DNA from: Lithospermum erythrorhizon
Lineage: Eukaryota; Streptophyta; Magnoliopsida; Boraginales; Boraginaceae
DNA: 64,000 bases
Reading direction: 5' to 3'
Assembly (NCBI GenBank): GCA_019722365.1
Contig: JADFUC010000013.1
Span: forward strand, 1 to 64,000
Made by a program: the position numbers and the translations under genes
Notes under the pieces: model-generated
Seen by the model: only the letters and a program-made list of their open reading frames with translations
What the model was told of the DNA's origin: nothing
Database searches by the model: none
Shown here: positions 36,467-46,800 of the stretch, piece after piece
Layout: every line of letters starts with the position of its first letter
Position numbering within the stretch: position 1 is the first letter of the stretch

Positions 36467-36844
36467 TCAATGGTGCTCAGTTTCAGGGATACTCTTCAAA
36501 GCAGGCCTCCAAGACCTCTGATGTTGAAGCTCATATCTACCTCCCACATCCATTAACTGAGTTATCACTTGTTGAATTGTTACCCCTTCAAGATTTGTCC
36601 TCTTCACCAATTCCTCCAATTGTTTCTTTGAGATATTAATCTTCACTTCTGTCGTCCCATTATTTGATGAAATTGGATAAATAGTTTCCTTGTTTTTACA
36701 TATGAGCCCTTCTTCTTCTCTTTGCATGGAACTTTCATAACCATATGAACTTTCTTGATTTGACAAAAATTTCTCAGATGTAGTAGAAGTCCAATCTTCA
36801 CCACCAAAATGAATGGATGAATCTTTGTTGCAACAATTTCCCAT
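36467..36844 (-). CDS. Small plant protein with MGNCC acylation start, unknown function
   Basis: One exon, 125 aa. The N-terminus MGNCC fits N-myristoylation at Gly2 with palmitoylation of Cys4/Cys5, which would anchor it to a membrane. Residues 10-60 are Ser/Glu-rich and probably disordered. Residues 66-103 (EVKINISKKQLEELVKRTNL followed by EGVTIQQVITQLMDVGG) look like a small folded segment, and the end (WRPALKSIPE) is Trp/Pro-containing. Similar short plant proteins that pair an MGNC start with a 'K.QLE.L' region and a 'W.P.L.SI.E' tail exist, to my knowledge without assigned function. The start is supported by the acylation motif and by an upstream TATA box. A real gene is likely; its function is unknown. 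Confidence 0.75.
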   Translation of the reverse strand: MGNCCNKDSSIHFGGEDWTSTTSEKFLSNQESSYGYESSMQREEEGLICKNKETIYPISSNNGTTEVKINISKKQLEELVKRTNLEGVTIQQVITQLMDVGGRYELQHQRSWRPALKSIPETEHH

Positions 36845-36958
36845 ATTTCTATATATACCAATCTTTCTTTTTTCTTTGTTTTATATGGTTGAGTTATCAA
36901 ACTTTCTTTTTTTGTAGATTGGAACATAGATTTTGATAGCTACAGATGGTAAGCTTAT

Positions 36959-36966
36959 TATATATA
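36959..36966 (-). promoter_or_regulatory. TATA box of the small MGNCC gene
   Basis: Minus-strand TATATATA in the context CCCTATATATAATAAG lies about 115-122 nt upstream of the ATG at 36844, a usual distance for a plant core promoter with a short 5' leader. Confidence 0.6.
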
Positions 36967-36969
36967 GGG

Positions 36970-37870
36970 AGGTGGGGTGGTTAGAGCCATGCTTAGTGGA
37001 ACCGAAAGTAAGTTCACTCAGTGAGGTCATAGCCATAGGTGTGAATATAGACAAGTATAGAATCTAAAATACTTGGTAGGTGTGAACAAAAACAACAAAA
37101 TGGAATCTATGAATGAAGTGACTTTTTTTATTCTTGCACATGCAATTACCTTCTAATAATCCCAAATGAGTGAATGCATAGATTAGATAACAAATTACCA
37201 ATGATTACGCTGTGTATGTGAAGTTCAATAAGTATGCCTTTACTTTGCCAAATAATCTACTGGTACAAATCTTGTCTTGAATCTGTCTTGTGCAGTTGCT
37301 CAGATGATTTACACACACTCTACATCAACGTTATCAGGTTTTAAATTTTGATGTAATAGTTAACATTTTATAATAAAAATAAGAGGTTGAATTGATGTAA
37401 TGGTGGGTATTAATATTGGAGTTGAATTAGGTGGAGGGTGAAGAGTTGAATTTATTCAACTAGTTGAATTCTTATTTTGTGGGCCCGATATGGAATATAT
37501 TGGCGTAATTAATGATTTAATATTGGTGTATTATTTATTTGAAATGAAGTGAGAATGTAGTTTAATTTAAATCATTATAAATATAGGAGTTGAATTGTAG
37601 TTAAATAATTAGGTGAAAAAAATATAAAATGAGGTAGAATATTAAAAAAATATAAAATGAGATTTGAAAATATCCCTCTTTTTATGGTGGATAGAGTTGA
37701 GGCATCTTTCTTGTTTGCACAATAACTCCAATGAGTCCTAAATTATATATTCAAGGTCAAAAAAATGAACAAACATATGGAAGTGAAGCATAGAAGTAGA
37801 TCACAGGAAACCTTAACATTTTTATTACTAGAAGAAGAAAGACCAGACTCGTAAAACAATGAAAGCCCCA
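36970..37870. other. AT-rich intergenic DNA
   Basis: No gene recognised. The stretch 37380-37720 has repeated 'gttgaatt' and 'tataaaatga' motifs that suggest an old non-autonomous transposon, but I find no clear ends. Confidence 0.35.
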
Positions 37871-37875
37871 TCTTA

Positions 37876-38080
37876 GACAACCGAAACAACGGGATTATTA
37901 TTCGACTCGATTAAATAACTATTCTTCTACATAATAACTACGCTACAACTTAAACTCGACTAGTTAACAACACTTTAGACAACCGAAACAACCGGATAAT
38001 TATTTGACTCGATTAAGTATCTATTTTTCTACCGAATAACCACACTACAACTTGAACTCGACTAGTTAACAACACCAAGC
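37876..38080. repeat. 102-bp tandem duplication
   Basis: Two copies, starting at 37876 and 37978, share 'gacaaccgaaacaac', 'gactcgatta' and 'ctcgactagttaacaacac'. They differ at scattered positions. They lie just downstream of the eIF1 fragment in its reading direction. Confidence 0.9.
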
Positions 38081-38150
38081 AAAATAACCACTCAAATTCA
38101 ATCATAAATTACCATATTTTCTTCCCCAATTGTAATGATCAACTCAAATC

Positions 38151-38300
38151 TCAGAACCCACGAATCTTGATCTGATCCTTCCTCACAAGTTCGGCACCCA
38201 AAAGAAACTTAGAAACCTTCTTCCTTTGATCCCCCTGAAGTTGAATCACTTTCCCAAGCTCTTTATCTTGAACAACATTACCATTACAACAGAGGAAATC
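38151..38300 (-). pseudogene. eIF1 (SUI1) C-terminal exon fragment
   Basis: The minus strand from 38300 reads as a 49-residue open stretch beginning DFLCCNGNVVQDKELGKVIQ and ending RKDQIKIRGF before a TGA at 38153-38151. This matches the C-terminal half of translation initiation factor eIF1/SUI1, where plant proteins have a CCNG...LQGDQRK...IKIHGF pattern. eIF1 binds the 40S subunit and controls start-codon choice. Upstream (38300-40000) I find neither the N-terminal half nor the 'VHIR.QQRNGRKS.TT' block. The frame is open and conserved, so this is either a recent truncated copy or the last exon of a gene whose first exons lie far upstream. I favour a gene fragment. Confidence 0.7.
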
Positions 38301-40851
38301 ATGAATATTTCTTCATATAAATATCTTATACTATCTTCTTTTGAATACATCTCGATACCTTTTACCTAAGGTATTCTTGTTCCGTGTCAACGATTATTAC
38401 TCCCTCAAATTATTTTTAATTGATGCTTTCGTTTACCCCGTCCAATCTTTTACAACCCGTTACTTTTTATTCATTATTCTAATAAATATAAATTTTACAT
38501 CATTGAATTTGTCATAAAAATATTTTCATAATATTATTTTTTTGTATTTTTCATAACATAGGGTAATTTATAGTCAGCGAAGGCAGCGTGGAAAAAACGA
38601 AAATTTCAATTAGACTGAGTTGGATGCACATATGAATTTGATGTAGTATGTAATAAGCATATAATTGCATGTCAAAACATATGGATAATAAAAGATATGA
38701 TCTTTTGTAAATTATTGTATGAGTAATCAAATAAAAGATAGGAATATTTGTAAATTCCACTATGACTATTCAATTAGAAGAGATAAAACACAACATATTA
38801 TATAAGTCTTAACACCCCCTTAGCCAAACAACTAAAAAGTGAAGAAAAATATAAGTATATTTGTTTCTTAATAACACACCAAATAAACAATATATTGCAT
38901 ACACAACTTGTTAAAATAGAAATGAAAAAAATATTGCCTGATCCTGATCCAGATCAATTGCAAAAACACAATAAAAATTAAATCTGGAATACCTCTTCCA
39001 ATAAGAAAGTTCAAAAAGATGCAATCTTTAGCTTAATTCAGCTTCTCAAATAAATTAAATTAGAAGAAAACACATAACTGAAAAATAAAATGAATAAATA
39101 TAAGCATTCAAAATTAACTCCATCAATTCCCAACAACTTTGAACTAAAACATAATTAAAAGAATACTAGAAGAATCGATTCAAAAAATTATGAAAGGATT
39201 GAATTTCACGCATGAGTAGTATGTTGTAGCCACTAAATATTTTCGCCAGTGCCAAAGGCCTTTCGGCCGTTTTTTTTGCTTGGAACCAGATTAGCCTTTG
39301 GCTTTTCTTACACATGCTTCATAGTGTAGGTCAATCGACCTAATTAACTTGAATCTCTGCCCGTCTTCTTTTAATTATTTTGGACTTTTTCAATTAATTT
39401 CTTTTTCATTAATTTATGAAAAAATCAATGGTTTTCAATCCAATATTCACAGCCAAAAAATACAAAGATTAATAATTATCAAGTATTTGTCACTTAGACA
39501 ATAAAAATACATTATATATATCAATTTAAACACATTAATATCCCTCAAAATACGTGACAAACATGCACTAATCAATTACCAATTTTATACCCTTTTTCCA
39601 TATCAATCATGCATGATCATACAAATCAAATTAACAACAACTAAAAACAAACAAGACATAAAAATATTTCATAGTATGTTAAGTACAACTAACCAATTCT
39701 TGAAGCAAACATGCAAAATAGTATACTCCGTATTAATTACAACTAAACTGAGGAGAAAATGATCAAAGAGCAAAATATACCTTATAAACTGGGAATTCTT
39801 TGTAGTTGAATAGTATGAAATAATTGTATGAATTAGTATTGAATGGAGAGGATGAATTTATACTCAAAATAGAGAGGCGGTGGGTCATGTTAAATGTTAT
39901 GGTGGCCACAATGCAAGTTGTCAAGTTTTATTAAATTTTATTCTTATTCTTTTAAAAAAAAATTATTCTTATTCTAAGTTATAGCTACTGTTTAGAATTG
40001 TGTTTTAGTACTCTATGAAAGAATCTAACGGGTGTAAGTAATGTAAGTTCGAATTGAACAAACTAAGATGTTACACTTTATATACTTGTTGAAATCGGAT
40101 ATTTTGAAAATTTTTAGGATATATTCTTGATAACTACGAGTAATTGTGATAAGCTTCTTTCATAATAGTTTTGAATCAAAGGACAAATCATTAATTTTTG
40201 TATTTGTTTATAACAATTTTATTATCTATAAAAAAATATGTTATATGCATTCACATCAACTAAAAATAATGAATTGTTTAGAACGTAATACTACTTTAAT
40301 ATTAGAGATGTATTAAATTTCTTTTTTGTTTATCCTTTAGTAATTAAATTACTATTACCTTTTAAAATAATGATTAAAACTTTAGGGGATCATAGATATA
40401 AAAATAATTAAAAATTATCACGTTTATTCTAACTTGCCGATCGCATTTCGTTGTGTAGGTTACCTAGTAGGCCAACTTGCCAATTTGACACTATTGTAAC
40501 CTCCTAGAACACCTAAAATATGTCGATGAACTAAATCAATAAGCCATTATGCTTTAGTATAATACTCCGTAATTATTTTAGATTGAGATTTTGAAATAAA
40601 ATTGATGAGCTAAAATTATATTACTAACAGTCTCCTCATACCAAACAGGATGTAAAAATACCTGAGCAACTACATAGAACAGCAATATTTGCTATACTAC
40701 ACATTACCAGGCAGTTCTTGGAATATCACATAAAACACAATCTTTGTACTTTTTTCTAACAAGCTTAATGTGAAGGATCTCTTTTGATGTTGGTTGAACC
40801 ACCCTCTTACACAACCATGACCGTTCTTGCTTACTCTGGACAGCATTACAT
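38301..40851. other. AT-rich intergenic DNA and aconitase 3' flank
   Basis: No gene seen on either strand. There is an inverted pair around 39246-39305 ('agtgccaaaggc' and 'agcctttggc'). The aconitase 3' untranslated region should occupy roughly the last 200-250 bases. Confidence 0.4.
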
Positions 40852-43800
40852 TCAAACCTGGGCCAATTTCCTTATCACGTATGGGAGGATACCGCCATTG
40901 TCAAAGTATGCCAACTCAACCTACACAAGTAGAAAATATGAAATTATCGAAAAATCTGGCCAACAATAAGGTATCTTTTTGCTATGCAAAGCTTCGGTAT
41001 AGAAGCACTGAAACGTTCTTTTGTTCTTTTAAAAGAGAACCAATAGTGGTTCCCCACTTACCACTTGACGACTCAAACCAAAAGTCCTTTTGATTAGAGG
41101 AGAAGCGTCTTACCACATAAAAGAATTTGAATGTTGTAACCAATGATGTCATATTATTGAAAATTCTTGTTAAGTAGTATTACTAATTATGCCAAAGGTC
41201 ATTGACCATACCATAATAACATAAAAAGTGCCATTGCCTCTAATAAGCTCCCCCCTAAGAGGGTAAGGGGGTCGGATTGTATGCAGCCTTGTCCTTGTGA
41301 TAACAAGGAGGCTGTTTCCATGTTGACCCAACATGAATTGCATAGCCTATCTACTACTACACAATATATAATATGCTTAGGTAGTGTAATGAGCCAAAGG
41401 TCGTTGAGCCATTAATAAAATGCTTTTGAGGCTTTGGCAGACGAATGAGTCACACTTGCAAAGCACATACCTCAGTGTCAAAGCGCACAGTACATATGAA
41501 GGATTTCCCATCATCCGTAGTCACGGTGACATCTTGGCCTGGCTTGATATCGCTGACTTTCTCTGGCAGGTGTATCGTGTAACGTTCATGGCCAGTCAAG
41601 CCAAGAGTATCCGCATCTTCACCAGACTTGAAGCAAAGTGGAACAATGCCCATTCCAACCAAGTTGCTCCGATGAATCCTCTCGAAACTTTTGGAAATTA
41701 CCGCTTTCACACCCTTGATGGACGAAACAAAAAAGAAATATGGTTAGTACAGAAAGATAGCAGGAGCTTAGAGAAAAATACTTTTAAAGAATTAAAATAT
41801 AAATACCAACCAGTAGCATTGGGCCCTTAGCTGCCCAGTCTCGAGAACTACCACTGCCATATTCTGCTCCAGCAAGAATAATGGTGTCCTGCCCCGCAGA
41901 TTTGTACCTCTACAAGAATTTATCAATACAACAAAAACATAAGAATGACAAATTGATAGAACTTGTACTGCAATGCAAAGCCTACTTTTCATGAATACCC
42001 CCAAGAACTTATTTACAAACTCATGATTGTCAAGTTCTCAACAAGTGAACTTTATTTTCTTGAGTTTTAGAGACACAAAAGGTGCCTGGATTTATTAAAC
42101 ATTTTTTAGAATTTACAGGACTTAATGTATCTCATCCTTCTTAGTATTTAGTTTCCATAGTTCTGAAGATGGGTGCTTGGATCTTCGTAAATAAAAAAAG
42201 CATAAAGCTAAGAACTCACCATTGCTGTGTCATATACAGAGAGTTTCTCCCCTGTTGGGATGTGGACTGTCTTTGGACCTACTTCACCTCCCAACAGTTT
42301 GTTAACAATACGGATATTAGCAAAAGTACCCCTAGCCATTATCTCATCGTTGCCACGGCGACTACCATAGGAATTAAAGTCTCTACGATCAACACCTCGT
42401 TCAAGCAAATACTTTGCAGCTGGACTATCCTTGTGGATACTTCCTGCTGGAGAGATATGGTCGGTGGTGATACTGTCACCAAAGTTGAGCAAGCAATAGG
42501 CTTCCTTGACTGGGCGTGCACCTGGTGGATCCATTGTCATCCCAGTGAAATATGGCGGCTGATGAATATATGTTGAACTTGGGTCCCATGAATAAAGATT
42601 GGCTGAAGGGACCGAGAGTTGATTCCAAAATGGGTTTCCCTGAGTGATTGCTTGATATGTGCTTTTAAACATATCAGGGAGCACACTTGATTGAACAACC
42701 TATGATTGCAAGCTCCAGTTACACAAATACATAAGAAAGTTAAAAGAAACTACATAAAGAAAAAAATAGGTCTCACCTCTGCAATTTCTTCGTTAGATGG
42801 CCAAATATGTCTAAAGTAGACACTCTTTCCATCTTTTCCAGTTCCAATTGGCTCCTTCTCAAAATCAATATCAACCTGAGAAATAACAAATTAGATAAAT
42901 TAGAAGAGAAGTATTATAGCCCCAAAAATTCTTGGCAATGTTAAAAATATTTCAGAAAGATAAAAAAATCTGAGATCGACAATAAAAAAATCTGAGATCG
43001 ACAAGACTTCGAACGCTTCTCAAAGAAACTGCAGGAGACATCACATAGAGGTTAAAGGATTGAAATATTGTCCACACCCCAAGAGATTGTGCGGCCAAGC
43101 AACTTAAAATCAATGACTATAAAAGAGCACCAAGCAAGTAACATCAACAACAAAGATACTGCCTCATCATCAAATGTACTCATCATGATAGCTAGCAGTC
43201 ATACCCCACAATCAAAATATTTCTACCTATAGATGCATGTTGAGATCATTTTTTTACAAAAAAGATAAAATGCTTCCCTTTTTAGCAAAAAAACCATTTT
43301 AAAAAATACTGAAGATTCTAGTGAAAGAACGGCATTTTGAACATACCGTGCCAGCAAGTGCATATGCCACAACCAATGGAGGAGAAGCAAGATAGTTCGC
43401 TCTTGTCAGTGGATGTACACGACCCTCAAAGTTTCGGTTTCCAGAAAGCACAGCAGCAGCAATGAGATCTGTGAGGTGGATAATTAATTAAAACAGAAAT
43501 CAATACTAGCAAATGGAGTAATGTACTGAAGAGAAAAATATCAAAAGTCAAACGATCTCAAAATGAATCACAACTACATTACTATAATACTATGGTTTTT
43601 CTTTTTAGCACTTGGAACCCCATTTGATCCCAAATTAAGTTGTATCAATCACGAACCATATCGGTGCACCAAAAAGTAGCATTAAGGTCAAGTTCAGAGC
43701 GAGCAATGGACCAAAACGAAGAAAAAGGAACAAAAAAATTGAAGTTCTTTAAGCATTTGAAACCCTGCAGTATGTAACATGAAATAAATTATACTGCAAA

Positions 43801-46800
43801 ATTAGGAGTGAACATCAACAAATAAAACATGAACAGTACCATTGTCAGTAATAGCAGATGCAACTTCCTCAACAAGATCTCCAGAATTTCCAATACAAGT
43901 TGTGCACCCATAACCAACAAGTTGGAATCCCTGCTGGTTAAGGTACTTATCCAAGCCACTGTGATTTTAGAGATGCATGATTCAGGAGCAAAAAAGGAGA
44001 TAGAAAAAATAAGAATCAGCTAAGAACATACACCAACTACTGCTTTACAGTTCCCTTTATGATTAACAATTGTATTTCAGATAGGGACTAAGTCATCGAG
44101 TCAATACCTCTTTTCCAAGTATTTGGTTACAACTCCAGAACCAGGTGCAAGGCTTGTCTTAACCCAAGGCTTGACCTTTTCACAAGCATAAGATTATGAG
44201 TCAATGTGTCATCTCTCCATCATTCAATTTAAATATAAATTAATCAGCATCAATAACTATAAATGTTCAAATTATTCCTCACAAGTTCCGGAATATATAT
44301 TTCAGTAATTTCACCACTAACCTCCAATCCCAACTCAGACGCCTTCTTGGCAACTAGACCAGCTCCAAGCATGACACTTGGATTTGATGTATTGGTGCAA
44401 CTTGTGATGGCAGCAATGACAACACTTCCATGCTTGAGCTCAGCAGGCTGGCCTTGAAATGTGAATTTTACAACCTTCTCTTGTGCCTCTTTTTGCACTG
44501 CAAATCCCTATATTATGTCTAAAAGTATCACATCATGTCAAAACATCTAATAAGAGGAATAAATACAGCTAAGTCAGCAATGTCATGTACCCATGTCGAG
44601 TACTGGGAGAGATATCCTGATAACAACTTGCAGATTGCCAATGCTAAGGACTAAAAGATCTTAAGTTTATGCTTATAGCATGATCCTGACTAAGAAAAAA
44701 AAAGTAGATTCACCTTAAAACCAACTTTGCTATCCAAGCATGAGTGCCAGTCATTCTTCATATCTTTCAAAGGAACACGATCATGTGGCCTGGAGACATT
44801 TTTACATAGCAACAAAACATTAAGAGAAACTATACAATTTTTTTGGATTTAACAGACCAAAAAAGTCATTATAGTGAAGAACTTAACAATGGAGAAAAAT
44901 AATACCTTTTTGGTCCTGAGATACAAGGCTCTACGTCTTCCAGATTCAAGGCCAGGTAAGAGGAGTATATTCTATCTTGTTGAGGCTACACAAACAAAAC
45001 AAAGAGAATTATCTGTATATTGAGCCTGAATGTTTGATGTGGACAATTTGAGAAGGAAATAGGAACATATTTATACCTCACTATAGTCAACAAACATATT
45101 GTTCGCTCGAAGGTATGATTCAATCATCAAAACCTAATAAAGTTATAAAACAAATGTCAGCAGATCACTGGTTGGTTTTAACATAAACCATTTTGAGTTA
45201 AATTAGTGGAAATAGAAAGTAATTATAGGTAACTTGCCGTGTCATCAGTTCTTCCAGTCAACGTGAGATATTGCAATGTGACATGATCAACTGGAAAGAA
45301 ACCCATGGTTGCACCATATTCCGGAGACATATTGGCAATAGTTGCTCTATCAGCTAAGGATAAGTGCTGCATGCCAGAACCTATATGAACAGACATCACA
45401 ATACAATGTAATCAGAACAAAATGATTACAATCAAGTGCCAGCAGATTCTGCCAGGACTTATTACCATAAAACTCCACGAACTTGCCAACAACACCATGC
45501 TTCCTCAGCATTTGGGTTACTGTTAAAACCAAGTCAGTAGCAGTAACACCATCACGCAGTTTCCCAGACAGCTTAAATCCAACTACTCCAGGCAAAACCA
45601 TGCTCATTGGCTGACATTGGTACGAGAACACAATGAGATATTTTAACACTTTCCAATAACATGTGAAAAATGAAAAGAACACAACAGGTAGGGAAAAAAA
45701 CAAGAAGCATTATGAGCTCATCATGAACTCCATCCAAGAGCACCAAAAGTAGCTACAAAGTTAGTGATTAAGCTTGATGCAATTAATCACCTGGCCAAGC
45801 ATTACTGCCTCTGCCTCTATTCCTCCTACTCCCCACCCGGCAACCCCTAGCCCATCGATCATAGTTGTATGAGAGTCGGTTCCTACAACACTATCTGGAT
45901 ACATGAGACCATCAGTGTTGAAAACAACTCGTCCCAGATACTCCAGATTCACCTGAAAAACAACAAAAGAAAGGAGATGTCAAAAAGTCATAACACTAAC
46001 TATTAGTTCTAATAAAATCTCTTGAGTACAAAGTGTAATTTGACATGGATTTTGTTAAAGTTTTGTGCCCACATCTTAGATATGGTATTATACAAAACTC
46101 CTCGAGACCAATTCACTTGATATTTAACATGTTTGGTTTAGACACTTCAACAGAAAACCAGAACAATGATGTCTCAACCCAGAATAGTGATGTCTCTACA
46201 ACAGAATAAAACTACAAATATACCTGATGCACTATACCAGAACCAGGTGGCACCACAAGCATATTAAGGAAGGCAGTTGACCCCCATTTTAGGAACGCAA
46301 ATCTTTCTTTGTTTCTACGGAATTCAAGATCCATGTTAGCTTGTAGAGCATTTTCTGATCTCGCCACATCCACCTGCACAGAATGATCAATGACAAGGTC
46401 CACTGGCACCTGGAAACAACCGGAAAATGTAAGTGAGAGCTGTTCATAGTAATAAAGCAGTAAAGAAATACATGAGACTTCTTCTTAGAGTTCTGACCTT
46501 GTTTCTAGAGAAGAATAGAGTAATTCAGAGAGAAGAAAAGTCATTAGAGAGAAAAACCTAGACAACAAGTGGATATTGCCATACCTAATTCTTATATATT
46601 TTGTACTAGCCGTTTGTAGTTACAGCATTTCTTAAAATAGACAGAATCAAAGTCAATCATTCAGATACTCCAAATTCTGCACAATACTCGGACATAACTC
46701 AAGAATTAATTTCATTGAGATAAAGATTGACAAAAATGCACCAATGGGTTTATCTTCTCCGGGTTGCTTCCAAGTTCCTTCATAGCATCCCTCATTGAAG

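Noticed and set aside
41420..41830. 136-codon + strand open frame
   Set aside because: It is antisense to aconitase exons 18 and 19, and no independent family is recognisable.
42169..42576. 135-codon + strand open frame
   Set aside because: It is antisense to the longest aconitase exon, which is fully explained on the minus strand.
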